Assembly: GCA_965212595.1 (NCBI GenBank)
Contig: CBDBVE010000008.1
Location: forward strand, 1 to 64,000
Source: Poritiphilus sp965212595
Lineage (GTDB): Bacteria; Bacteroidota; Bacteroidia; Flavobacteriales; Flavobacteriaceae
Direction of reading: 5' to 3'
DNA: 64,000 bases
Shown: piece after piece, positions 17,936 to 26,582 of the stretch
Position numbering within the stretch: position 1 is the stretch's first letter
Layout of the letters: each line of letters starts with the position of its first letter
Made by a program: the position numbers and the translations under genes
The notes under the pieces: model-generated
Told to the model about the DNA's origin: nothing
Database searches by the model: none
The model's input: the letters and a program-made list of their open reading frames with translations, nothing else

Positions 17936-19663
17936 ATGATAAAATTCTTTCTAAGAAAGGGCCATATATCGAACAAGAATTTTGTAGTAGTTGTACTCAT
18001 CCTTTGTCTCTTTGGCTGTAAAGAATCTACATTAGAAGCACCAAAACCCACTAAAACCAATATCGTATTGATTGTAGCCGATGATCTGGGGTTTACAGAT
18101 TTAGGTTGCTTTGGAAGTGAGATCCGAACACCAAATTTAGATAAACTGGCGCTGGCCGGGATAAGAAATACTGCCTTTTACACTGCCCCCACCTGTTCGC
18201 CTACCCGGGCAATGTTACTTACAGGGGTGGATAATCATAGAAATGGCTACGGTACCATGGAGGGAGATTGGGCCGAAAATCAGCTTGGATTAAGAGGCTA
18301 TGAAGCCTATCTCAACTTTGATGTGGTTACCTTTCCAAAATTACTTCAAGCCGCTGGCTATTACACCTCGATGGCAGGAAAATGGCATCAGGCCCTTCCG
18401 CCCACAGATACTAAACTTTGGCCAGACCAAAGAGGTTTTGATCGTTCTTTTACGCTATTGCAAGGCGGGGCAGGGCATTTTGCAGATCAGCAAAAGTTGT
18501 TTTCCTTCTTTGACAGGAGCTACTACCAGGAAGACGGGCAATTGGTAGATACCTTAGCCGAAACTTTCTATTCTACAGATTATTACACCCAGAAGGCAAT
18601 TTCATATCTAGATGAAAGCCAGTCACAAGAAAAACCCTTTTTCTTATACCTGGCCTATACGGCACCCCATTGGCCCTTACAGGTTCCTGACACACATATA
18701 GATCTCTACAAGGGCAGGTACGATGAGGGATATGAGGTATTGGCTGAAGAGCGAATAAAAAGAGCAAAGCAGGCGGGCATTGTACCTGAAAACCTGCATG
18801 CCCCTCCGCTTTCACAAAATGTGCGCCCCTGGAGCGAACTGAGTACTGAAGAGCAAAAGCAGTCTTCCCGCATCATGGAAGTATATGCCGCGATGATAGA
18901 ACGTTTAGACGCCAATGTGGGGAAATTGGTGGACCATTTAAAATCTATTGGCCAATATGAGAATACCCTAATCATCTTTATGGCGGATAACGGCGCTGAA
19001 GGAAATGCCGTTTCTTCTATTGTGGATACGGGAGAATGGGTAGCTGAGAATTTTGACAATAGTATTGAAAATATTGGGAGAAAGGATTCCTATGTTTATA
19101 CCGGCCCTTCCTGGGCTCAGGTTAGTTCTTTGCCCTTTAAATGGTACAAGGGCTTTTCAACCGAAGGCGGGGTTCGTTGCCCTTCTTTTATTTCCTTTCC
19201 AAAATGGAAGCATAATGCCGGAAAAATCAATACCGATTTTATCTCTGTCAAAGATTTAGCCCCTACCATTTTAGACCTTGCCGGAGTGGAACATCCGGGA
19301 GAAGAATTTCAAGGCAGGAAAATATATCCTATGGATGGAATTTCCTTGCTAAACTGGCTGGAAGGAGCAGAAAAGGCGGCCCACGACCCCAACAAAGCCC
19401 AATGCTGGGAGCTTTATGGAAGAAGGGGTGTTCGCAAAGGCGACTGGAAGGCCGAATTCTATGAAGAACCCCATGGAAGCAATACATGGGAGCTCTATAA
19501 TCTAAGGGAAGATCCGTCAGAAATGAAGGATTTGGCAACTGAATATCCCGCTAAGATGAAAGAACTCATAGATGATTGGCAGGCCTATGCTTTGAAGTAC
19601 GATGTGGTACTTCCCAGCGAAAAAGTGGGTTACGGGCCAGATGAGGTTTGGAGAGAAGAATAG
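17936..19663 (+). CDS. Type I (formylglycine) sulfatase, lipoprotein
   Basis: This arylsulfatase-family S1 enzyme hydrolyses sulfate esters after its active-site Cys has been oxidised to formylglycine. The motif is CSPTRAMLLTG with Cys 87, a full match to C-x-P-x-R. The metal site starts with ADDLGFTDLG (Asp 49-50) and continues with FMADNGAEGN. The lipobox LCLFGC (Cys 28) predicts a membrane-anchored envelope protein. The 575-residue length is normal. It follows the esterase gene by 61 bases and is probably cotranscribed. The maturating enzyme is not in the window. The substrate may be a sulfated polysaccharide of algal origin, inferred only from the family and the likely habitat. Confidence 0.93.
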   Translation: MIKFFLRKGHISNKNFVVVVLILCLFGCKESTLEAPKPTKTNIVLIVADDLGFTDLGCFGSEIRTPNLDKLALAGIRNTAFYTAPTCSPTRAMLLTGVDNHRNGYGTMEGDWAENQLGLRGYEAYLNFDVVTFPKLLQAAGYYTSMAGKWHQALPPTDTKLWPDQRGFDRSFTLLQGGAGHFADQQKLFSFFDRSYYQEDGQLVDTLAETFYSTDYYTQKAISYLDESQSQEKPFFLYLAYTAPHWPLQVPDTHIDLYKGRYDEGYEVLAEERIKRAKQAGIVPENLHAPPLSQNVRPWSELSTEEQKQSSRIMEVYAAMIERLDANVGKLVDHLKSIGQYENTLIIFMADNGAEGNAVSSIVDTGEWVAENFDNSIENIGRKDSYVYTGPSWAQVSSLPFKWYKGFSTEGGVRCPSFISFPKWKHNAGKINTDFISVKDLAPTILDLAGVEHPGEEFQGRKIYPMDGISLLNWLEGAEKAAHDPNKAQCWELYGRRGVRKGDWKAEFYEEPHGSNTWELYNLREDPSEMKDLATEYPAKMKELIDDWQAYALKYDVVLPSEKVGYGPDEVWREE

Positions 19664-19719
19664 GTTCCAGTCTACGCAACCCATCGGTTTAGATATGATC
19701 TTATAAGAAAAATCGCTTT

Positions 19720-20184
19720 GTGAAGAAATTTACTTTTTTACTATTAATACCTCTATTGCTAATTTCCTGTAGCAATGACGACAGCATTTCACTAAGTGAA
19801 ACCAACTTTTTAATTTTTGGACATTTCTATGGCGAATGCCTTGGAGAACATTGTATAGAAACTTTTAAACTATCAGATACCCAACTTTTTGAAGACACCC
19901 TGGATCTCTATTCCGGTACTGAGCAGAATTTTGTAGCCCTGGATCAAGCCAAGTTTGAACAGGTAAAAGATTTAATAAACTTTTTTCCAAATCAACTATT
20001 TTCTGAATCTGAGACCATTCTTGGTTGCCCGGATTGCGCAGATGGGGGAGGGATGTTTATTCAGTATTCCGAAAACGGCAAGCTGAGAAGTTGGAGGATA
20101 GACCTGGACAAGCGCCATGTTTCGGCCTATCTCCACAACTTTATTGATAAGGTCATGGAGAAAATTAGCCTGATAAATAGTTAA
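19720..20184 (+). CDS. Small lipoprotein, 154 aa, unknown
   Basis: The frame starts at GTG 19720, which opens a clear lipoprotein signal (LLLISC, Cys 17). The mature part has three or four Cys residues in two clusters (GECLGEHC and GCPDCADGG) and no known domain. The GCPDC pair could form a disulfide or bind metal, as seen in other small Bacteroidota envelope proteins, but this is inference. It lies 56 bases after the sulfatase on the same strand and ends at a palindromic terminator. Confidence 0.7.
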   Translation: MKKFTFLLLIPLLLISCSNDDSISLSETNFLIFGHFYGECLGEHCIETFKLSDTQLFEDTLDLYSGTEQNFVALDQAKFEQVKDLINFFPNQLFSESETILGCPDCADGGGMFIQYSENGKLRSWRIDLDKRHVSAYLHNFIDKVMEKISLINS

Positions 20185-20192
20185 ATAAGTTT

Positions 20193-20215
20193 AGTGCAAT
20201 TGCACTACTTCTTTT
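20193..20215 (+). terminator. Probable terminator after the 154-aa lipoprotein gene
   Basis: The perfect palindrome AGTGCAATTGCACT (20193-20206) is followed by a T-rich run on the plus strand. It overlaps the stop codon of the minus-strand ribbon-helix-helix gene. Confidence 0.5.
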
Positions 20216-20381
20216 TTTCAAGATTCTTTTTCTTAGGAAGTCGCTTAGCGTCCTTCAGACTCTTATTGATGATCCACTCGAGTTGTCCATTTACACTTCT
20301 AAACTCGTCATCTGCCCACTTCTCAACTAATTTGAAAATTTCGGGGTCTATTCTCAGCACAAATGACTTTCTTTTACTCAC
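20205..20381 (-). CDS. Arc-type ribbon-helix-helix DNA-binding protein, 58 aa
   Basis: This short minus-strand gene starts with GTG at 20381, overlapping the end of the SPFH gene. The product begins SKRKSFVLRIDPEIFKLVEK, the beta strand and first helix of an Arc/MetJ-type ribbon-helix-helix fold. The second helix (VNGQLEWIINKSLKDA) and a basic tail follow. Such proteins bind DNA as dimers, with the strand residues in the major groove. Pairing with an SPFH gene is a pattern I recognise in Bacteroidota. A near-palindrome directly before the SPFH start (21240-21267) could be its own operator. The start overlap implies coupled translation. Confidence 0.8.
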   Translation of the reverse strand: MSKRKSFVLRIDPEIFKLVEKWADDEFRSVNGQLEWIINKSLKDAKRLPKKKNLEKKK

Positions 20382-20382
20382 A

Positions 20383-21237
20383 TCAAGCGTTTAATGTACC
20401 GGCATTGACAACCGGCATAGCCTCTTTATCACCACATAAAACTACCATTAAATTGCTAACCATGGAAGCCTTCTTATCATCGTCAAAATCAATAATATCA
20501 TCTTCTGAGAGCTGGTTCAGGGCGTCTTCAACCATTCCAACTGCACCTTCAACAATTTTCTTTCGGGCAGCCACAATAGCTACCGCCTGCTGTCTTTTTA
20601 ACATGGCATTCGCAATTTCAGGGGCATAGGCTAAATAACCAATTCTGGCCTCCATTACTTTTATTCCCGCAATGGCCAGACGCTCAGTGATTTCATTTTC
20701 CAAAGCCTCATTCACTTCATCCATACCAGATCTTAGGGTTAGTTCTGCCATTTCATCATCAAAATTGTCATAAGGATAAGAGCCCGCCAACTTTCTAACA
20801 GCGGCATCCGTCTGCACTCGTACAAATTCTTCATAATTATCCACGTCAAAAGCAGATTTATAGGTGTCCTGCACTTGCCAAACCAGAATCACATTGATCA
20901 TTATAGGGTTCCCAATCTTATCATTGACCTTGACCCTTTCACTATCAAAATTCCGTGCCCTCAAAGAAATTCTACGTCTGGTATAAAACGGATTGGCCCA
21001 AAAGAAGCCATTTTCTTTTACCGTGCCCATATACGCACCAAAAAGCACTAAAACCTTAGAGCTGTTAGGGTTGACAATAAAGAATCCTTTTATTAAAAGA
21101 ATTATAGGTACCATAAGAACCAGGAATATTGGATTTTCTGAAATTATTAGTCCACTGATCATTATAGCAACCAATGAAAATAATACAAATAACATGGCAT
21201 AACCACTGCTTGGCTTTATTGATTTTTCATTTTTCAT
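20383..21237 (-). CDS. SPFH/band-7 (stomatin-like) membrane protein
   Basis: This 284-residue protein has two N-terminal hydrophobic segments at about 14-35 and 37-56. An SPFH domain follows (SSKVLVLFGAYMGTVKENGFFWANPF, broken here only in description, at about 57-75), with the typical helical continuation (ALENEITERLAIAGIKVMEARIGY in the family pattern) that oligomerises. A short C-terminal tail ends at LNA. Family members form rings in the inner membrane and organise lipid microdomains or modulate proteases. The downstream gene encodes a ribbon-helix-helix protein that overlaps its stop. Slipin or flotillin subtype cannot be assigned. Confidence 0.88.
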   Translation of the reverse strand: MKNEKSIKPSSGYAMLFVLFSLVAIMISGLIISENPIFLVLMVPIILLIKGFFIVNPNSSKVLVLFGAYMGTVKENGFFWANPFYTRRRISLRARNFDSERVKVNDKIGNPIMINVILVWQVQDTYKSAFDVDNYEEFVRVQTDAAVRKLAGSYPYDNFDDEMAELTLRSGMDEVNEALENEITERLAIAGIKVMEARIGYLAYAPEIANAMLKRQQAVAIVAARKKIVEGAVGMVEDALNQLSEDDIIDFDDDKKASMVSNLMVVLCGDKEAMPVVNAGTLNA

Positions 21238-21239
21238 AT

Positions 21240-21267
21240 AGTATCATTTTGATATCATAATAATACT
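21240..21267. promoter_or_regulatory. Near-palindrome at the SPFH-RHH promoter, candidate operator
   Basis: A 28-bp inverted repeat with 24 matching positions has outer arms AGTAT and ATACT and the core GATATC. It begins only two bases upstream of the SPFH start codon. Its place and symmetry suit a dimeric repressor such as the RHH protein encoded in the same operon. Confidence 0.5.
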
Positions 21268-21425
21268 AAATAATTCCGGATAATAAAAGGAAAAGCGTGA
21301 TTTTTCTTAGAAAAAAATACCAGTATTTGTAACCAAGTAAGGTCGTAGTACTCTAAATTGATGATCGAATTTTAAAATAATCCCTACATTTAAGAAGATC
21401 CATTTTTATCCTAAAAACCTATAGA

Positions 21426-23087
21426 ATGAGAAGCCTAATTACCTTACTGATCTTACTTTTTTCACCAATTTGTTTGCTTGGTCAACTAGGCACTGACATT
21501 CAAAGAAGTGAGAATTTTCAATCTAACGACTATAAAGATCTGGCGGGCTTGTTTAAGGAATGGCGCTCCTTTGAAAAACCGCCACTATTAAACGGAGCTC
21601 CTGATTATACGCGCGAAACTTTTGAAAAACGACAGCCTCACTTTGAAAGCTTAAGGGCAAAACTTAAGGCAATAGATACCACTGCCTGGACTATCCCAAA
21701 CAAAATTGACTGGATGCTCGTTTGGGCAGAAATGAATGGATACGATTTTAACCTAAGGATCTTAAAACCCTGGGAACGCGATCCGGCATTTTACAAAGTT
21801 GTCTGGACGTATAAAAGTGATGTCCCGGCCCATGAAGGGCCAACTAACCATGGTACTTTAGAATGGTGGACCTATAAGTTGCCCCTGGCAAATTCTGAAA
21901 GAACCCGACTGATTACCGAACTTAAGCTAATCTCTCCCTTTTACCAACAGGCCAGAAAAAACCTTATCGGGAACGCAAAAGATCTATGGATAACGGGGAT
22001 CAGAGATATTCAAAATCAAAGTAAGGTACTAGGTGATATAAAATCTATGGAGAGCCTTAGAACGGACATAGAACTACAAAAGGTCCTGGAAGAGGCAATT
22101 AGGACGACTGATGATTTGGCGTCCTGGTTACAGGAAGAGGCCTCGTCTAAAACCGGGCCATCGGGTATTGGTAAAGACAATTATAGCTGGTATCTACAAA
22201 ATGTGCATTTAGTTCCTTTAAGTTGGGAAGACGAGGTACAGATCTTAGAACGGGAACTCGCAAGGGCATGGACTTCTTTAAAATTGGAAGAGCACCGCAA
22301 TAGGAATCTTCCCGAACTTGTTCCGGCAGCTACGCCCGCGGCTTTCGATGCAATGGCGGAAAAGGCAGCCAGAAGCTTGATAGACTTTTTAGACAAGCAG
22401 GATATTGTTACTGTAAAACCCTATTTTGAACCCGCTTTGAGAGAACATTTGGGAACTTTTGTCCCGGAAGAGAAGCGGAACTTCTTTGTGATTGGCCTGC
22501 ATTACGACCCAAGACCGCTTTATTCGCACTTTTACCATTGGTTTGAGCTGGCGCGTATGGATAACGAACCACATTCGAGCCCTATCCGTAAGGGCCCACT
22601 GTTGTACAATATTTTCGATTCAAGAAATGAGGGCACGGCTACAGCCGTGGAAGAACTCTTTATGCAGGCAGGATTATACGATGATAGCCCAAGGACTAAA
22701 GAAATTGTCTACATCATGATCGCCCAGCGAGCAGCCAGGGGACTCGGATCTTTATATGCTCATGCGAATGAAATGAGTATGGAAGAGGCAGGAGGCATTC
22801 ACTCTGAATATACACCGCGTGGCTGGATGAAAACAGAGAAAGAGCTGCTCATCTTTGAGCAACACCTGTATTTACGGCAGCCAGGTTACGGCACAAGCTA
22901 TATAACGGGAAAATACCTTTTAGAAATGGCCATGGCTGAGGTTGCAAGGCTAAAAGAATTGGAAAATCAGCCTTTTAATGTTAAGGACTTTTTTGATACA
23001 CTCAATGCCATTGGTAATATTCCGATAAGCCTGGGCCAATGGCAAATGACAGGGTCTGGCCAACACTTGGATGGAATAAAGCAATAG
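21426..23087 (+). CDS. Secreted DUF885-family protein (putative metallopeptidase-like)
   Basis: A signal peptide (LLFSPICLLGQ, about 20 residues) is followed by a long helical protein of 553 residues. The DUF885 hallmarks are the region DSRNEGTATAVEELFMQAG (equivalent to the EGWALYAEEL motif), then MIAQRAARGLGSLYAHANEMS and a LRQPGYGTSYITGK segment. DUF885 members are predicted zinc-peptidase-like proteins of the periplasm; in this copy I cannot confirm a full metal site. It stands alone, with a DHFR-like gene 11 bases downstream, so cotranscription is possible without implying a shared function. Confidence 0.8.
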   Translation: MRSLITLLILLFSPICLLGQLGTDIQRSENFQSNDYKDLAGLFKEWRSFEKPPLLNGAPDYTRETFEKRQPHFESLRAKLKAIDTTAWTIPNKIDWMLVWAEMNGYDFNLRILKPWERDPAFYKVVWTYKSDVPAHEGPTNHGTLEWWTYKLPLANSERTRLITELKLISPFYQQARKNLIGNAKDLWITGIRDIQNQSKVLGDIKSMESLRTDIELQKVLEEAIRTTDDLASWLQEEASSKTGPSGIGKDNYSWYLQNVHLVPLSWEDEVQILERELARAWTSLKLEEHRNRNLPELVPAATPAAFDAMAEKAARSLIDFLDKQDIVTVKPYFEPALREHLGTFVPEEKRNFFVIGLHYDPRPLYSHFYHWFELARMDNEPHSSPIRKGPLLYNIFDSRNEGTATAVEELFMQAGLYDDSPRTKEIVYIMIAQRAARGLGSLYAHANEMSMEEAGGIHSEYTPRGWMKTEKELLIFEQHLYLRQPGYGTSYITGKYLLEMAMAEVARLKELENQPFNVKDFFDTLNAIGNIPISLGQWQMTGSGQHLDGIKQ

Positions 23088-23098
23088 AACAATAGATT

Positions 23099-23653
23099 AT
23101 GAAAACGAACACCGCTAAAGTAACCATACACATGGTTTCCAGCCTGGACGGATTTATTGCTAAAAAGGACGGGAGCGTTTCCTGGATGCATTCTAAAGAC
23201 AATTACAAAAAGGGCGTTTCCCTTACCGAAGAAGATATCGCAGATTTTTTAAAGAAGGTAGACTGCTATGTTATGGGCTCCAGGACCTATGAACACGCGC
23301 TAGAATTGGGGTGGCCCTATGGTGATACAGAAGTGATTGTATTGACAAGTAGGTCGCTAAAAGGAGATCGGGAAAGTGTAGAATTCTATTCTGGTGATCT
23401 TAACAAATTGGTTAATGACCAGCTAAAAGCAAAATATAAAAACATTTGGATGGTAGGAGGAGCGATGTTAACCAAAGATTTTATTCGATTAAAACTGGCC
23501 GATGAAATTGTAATAACCATTATGCCAATTCTACTTGGCGATGGTACGCTCTTCTTTGACTATATCGGGCGGGAACACCCTTTGCACCTAAAGGATGTAA
23601 CGGCCTATAAGGACGGAATGGTAGAGTTGTGTTATGAAATAAGAAAAGCATAG
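23099..23653 (+). CDS. Dihydrofolate-reductase-like (RibD C-terminal family) protein
   Basis: This 184-residue cytosolic protein belongs to the RibD_C / DHFR-like family. The strand-turn HMVSSLDGFIAKKDGSVSWM is at residues 11-30, the NADPH-binding region is around YVMGSRTYEH, and VGGAMLTKDFIRLKLADEI precedes the conserved PILLGDGTLFF. Family members reduce pteridine-like or nitro substrates with NADPH, but most have no assigned substrate. The true folate enzyme FolA has different motifs, so a folA name is not warranted. It starts 11 bases after the DUF885 gene. Confidence 0.87.
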   Translation: MKTNTAKVTIHMVSSLDGFIAKKDGSVSWMHSKDNYKKGVSLTEEDIADFLKKVDCYVMGSRTYEHALELGWPYGDTEVIVLTSRSLKGDRESVEFYSGDLNKLVNDQLKAKYKNIWMVGGAMLTKDFIRLKLADEIVITIMPILLGDGTLFFDYIGREHPLHLKDVTAYKDGMVELCYEIRKA

Positions 23654-23719
23654 GAGTTAACAATTACCCTTAGGCAAGAATCATTATGCTATATTTGAAG
23701 GTCTAATTTTTTAAATTCT

Positions 23720-24985
23720 GTGAATCCACAAAAGGCTCCTTGGTACTTTCTTTTGCTCCTTATTTTAGCCGGTGAGTCTGTATTCATCCTACCATTTGTG
23801 CTTTCAAGAGTCTTTAGGCCTACAGTGCTAAACGTATTTGACCTTAACAACTTAGAACTGGGACTGTGTTTTTCTGTCTATGGGCTCGTGGCCCTGTTAT
23901 CGTATCCCTTTGGCGGTCCTCTGGCCGACAAATTTCCGCCCAGAAAATTGATTGCGGTTGCCCTTTGGATGACTGCTCTGGGAGGTCTTGTTTACGCAAC
24001 ATTTCCCAGCTATTCGGTGCTGAAAATACTCTATGGTTATTGGGGTTTTACTACCATTTTTTTATTCTGGGCACCGATGATAAAAGCTACTCGGGTCTGG
24101 GGAGGATCCACCTCCCAGGGAAAGGCTTTTGGCTTTTTAGATGGCGGACGTGGATTGGTAGGAGCCCTTTTCGGAGCGCTTGGCGTGCTGATATTTTCTT
24201 TGTTTATAACATCAGACATTGCCGAAGCTACCCTTACAGAAAGTAGGGCGGCCTTTAAGCAGGTCATACTCGTTTCCTCCGGTATTGTTGTGTTGGTTGG
24301 AGTATTTGTCTGGTTCTTTATGCGATTAGACCGGCAAACAGAAAGGGAGATTATTTTAGACAAAATCACAATATCACAAATTAAGGAAGTGATGCGCTTG
24401 CCTGCCGTATGGTTGCTTATGATTATAATTCTCTGTGCGTATGTCGGTTATAAAATCACCGATGTCTTTTCACTCTATGCCCAAGACGTAATGCTTTATG
24501 ACCAGGTGCAATCTGCACAGGTAGGCACTTTTTTACTATTTGTCCGCCCGGTTGTTGGCGTCATCATAGGAATTCTTGCAGACCGCTCGCAAACCACCTA
24601 TTGGCTCGTTGTTAGTTTTGTTATCTCATTTTTAGGAGCCTTGCTATTTGCACTTGGCGTTGTTTCGGCCTCAGCCACAATTTTGTTCTTTATTTCAATA
24701 TTAATTGTCGCTGCAGGAGTCTATGCGGCCCGATCGCTCTATTTTGCGGTGATGCGGAAAGGTAAGATACCTTTATTGCTTACCGGAACGGCGGTTGGCC
24801 TTATTTCCTTAATTGGCTATACGCCCGATATTTTTGCCGGCCCAGCTATGGGATATCTTTTAGACAACTCACCGGGTGCCGAAGGGCATCAACATGTTTT
24901 CTGGATGCTCGCCCTCTTTTCTTTGATTGGAGGTATTGTTTCCTGGATTTATTTCCAGCTCTACAAAAAGGAAAATGGAGATTGA
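23720..24985 (+). CDS. Major facilitator superfamily transporter
   Basis: The GTG at 23720 opens a 421-residue protein with about 12 hydrophobic segments. The inter-helix loop GGPLADKFPPRK, the MFS signature loop 2-3, lies at about 74-85, and a charged central loop (RLDRQTEREIILDK) separates the two six-helix halves. A second signature-like loop (GILADRSQTTY) marks the C-terminal half. It has the form of an organic-anion or nitrate-type MFS protein, but the substrate cannot be read from sequence. It is transcribed after the DHFR-like gene with a 66-base gap. Confidence 0.88.
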   Translation: MNPQKAPWYFLLLLILAGESVFILPFVLSRVFRPTVLNVFDLNNLELGLCFSVYGLVALLSYPFGGPLADKFPPRKLIAVALWMTALGGLVYATFPSYSVLKILYGYWGFTTIFLFWAPMIKATRVWGGSTSQGKAFGFLDGGRGLVGALFGALGVLIFSLFITSDIAEATLTESRAAFKQVILVSSGIVVLVGVFVWFFMRLDRQTEREIILDKITISQIKEVMRLPAVWLLMIIILCAYVGYKITDVFSLYAQDVMLYDQVQSAQVGTFLLFVRPVVGVIIGILADRSQTTYWLVVSFVISFLGALLFALGVVSASATILFFISILIVAAGVYAARSLYFAVMRKGKIPLLLTGTAVGLISLIGYTPDIFAGPAMGYLLDNSPGAEGHQHVFWMLALFSLIGGIVSWIYFQLYKKENGD

Positions 24986-25075
24986 ACTGCGATATACTTA
25001 ATTTTGATATTTCCGTTCATAGCTGACTAAAGATTTCAAAATAGTATAAAACCCATTTAAGAAACCTAGTTCACA

Positions 25076-25426
25076 ATGCCCAAAGTACAATACCGAATTT
25101 ATGTTGTAGAGTTATCCAAACGCGTATTTACCGAAAACAGGAAGTTCCGTGAGGCTAACCCTCAATTCAATGGTGTCTTAGAATGCCTTTATGTAGGCAT
25201 GACCAGCAAGACCCCTAAGGAACGTTTGAAGCAGCATAAGACAGGATATAGGAATGCTAAGGGTTATAAGCTCTCATCATATATCGTTCAGAAGTATGGT
25301 AGCTATCTCAGGCCCAGCCTGTACAACCATATAGATCCTTTACCCACACGGGAAGGAGCCCTTAAAATGGAAAAGACCCTGGCCCTGGAATTGAGAAGGA
25401 AGCGCTATGCGGTTTGGTTTAATTAG
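25076..25426 (+). CDS. GIY-YIG-like nuclease domain protein, 116 aa
   Basis: This small cytosolic basic protein starts with YRIYVVEL (the GIY strand), continues with CLYVGMTSKTPKERLKQHKTG (the YIG strand followed by the helix with a conserved Arg and His) and ends with EGALKMEKTLALELRRK, which supplies the conserved catalytic Glu. These are the elements of a single GIY-YIG domain, used by repair and mobile endonucleases to cut DNA with one metal ion. The G of GIY is replaced (RIYV), so activity is not certain. No partner domain or neighbour suggests a pathway. Confidence 0.7.
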   Translation: MPKVQYRIYVVELSKRVFTENRKFREANPQFNGVLECLYVGMTSKTPKERLKQHKTGYRNAKGYKLSSYIVQKYGSYLRPSLYNHIDPLPTREGALKMEKTLALELRRKRYAVWFN

Positions 25427-25527
25427 ATTGGAATTAGGTAAAACGATGGCATGACTAAAGAAATGCTAAAGATTATTTTAATTGAGAACTATCTAAATGT
25501 ACATTTGAATAAAAAGAATAAAAATCA

Positions 25528-26499
25528 ATGAGAACAAGGACTTTTGGAAAAACAGGCTGGCCGGTAAGTGAAATTGGTTACGGAATGTGGGGAATGGGTG
25601 GATGGACAGAATCTGACGATCTGTTATCTGCCAAATCATTAGATCTGGCAGTAGAAAAGGGTGTAAACTTTTTTGATACAGCCTGGGCTTATGGAGAAGG
25701 CCATAGCGAAAAGCTTCTCGGAGAGCTGGTTTCCAGGCACCCACGGGAAAAAATATACACGGCGAGCAAGATTCCTCCCAATAACTGGAAATGGCCTGCA
25801 AAACCGGAATATGCTTTTGAGGATTCCTATCCCATTGATCACATCATCGGATATACCGAGAAGACACTAACCAACTTAGGCCTTGAACAAGTAGATCTGA
25901 TGCAATTTCATACCTGGGATGACGGATGGACCGAGAGAGAAGAATGGAAGCGAGCGGTAGAAGATCTAAAGTCGTCAGGAAAAATCGCAGCAATAGGCAT
26001 TAGCATGAATCGCTGGGAGCCCGAAAACGGCATTAAGGCTTTGGAAACAGGCCATATAGACACTGTGCAGGTGATCTACAATATTTTTGATCAGGCTCCT
26101 GAGGATGTTTTATTTCCAATTTGTGACCGATTAAATATCGGAGTAATTGCCCGGGTCCCTTTTGATGAAGGCACACTAACAGGTAATATTACGAGAGAAA
26201 CTACCTTTCCTGAAGGAGATTGGAGGGGTACCTATTTTGTATCTGAAAACCTGCTTGCCAGTGCAGAAAAAGCAGATTTATTAAGACCTGTAGTGCCAGA
26301 GGGCATGACCATGGCCGAAATGGCTCTGCGATTTATTTTGATGAATAAATCTGTAAGTACCGTTATACCAGGAATGCGAAAAGCTCGGAATGTATTAGCG
26401 AATACAGCAACCAGTGACGGCCAGGGGCTTTCATCAGAGCTTCTCAGGGAGCTGAGAAATCATCGATGGGACAGGCAGCCCACTTCCTGGTCACAGTGA
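25528..26499 (+). CDS. Aldo/keto reductase
   Basis: This 323-residue NADPH-dependent oxidoreductase has the (beta/alpha)8 barrel. The catalytic tetrad is visible as Asp 50 and Tyr 55 (FFDTAWAYGEGHSEKLLGE), Lys 81 (YTASKIPP) and His 128 (MQFHTWDD). The C-terminal cofactor-binding segment is VSTVIPGMRKARNVLAN. It belongs to the general AKR group of bacterial YajO/IolS-like enzymes. The substrate is unknown. It stands alone between the GIY-YIG and the histidine kinase genes. Confidence 0.92.
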   Translation: MRTRTFGKTGWPVSEIGYGMWGMGGWTESDDLLSAKSLDLAVEKGVNFFDTAWAYGEGHSEKLLGELVSRHPREKIYTASKIPPNNWKWPAKPEYAFEDSYPIDHIIGYTEKTLTNLGLEQVDLMQFHTWDDGWTEREEWKRAVEDLKSSGKIAAIGISMNRWEPENGIKALETGHIDTVQVIYNIFDQAPEDVLFPICDRLNIGVIARVPFDEGTLTGNITRETTFPEGDWRGTYFVSENLLASAEKADLLRPVVPEGMTMAEMALRFILMNKSVSTVIPGMRKARNVLANTATSDGQGLSSELLRELRNHRWDRQPTSWSQ

Positions 26500-26582
26500 T
26501 GCTATTTTAGTTATCTTCTACTCCCCATCAAAATTAGTATATTAGAGATCCCCTAACTGATCACTTTTACTTTAACGGGGAG

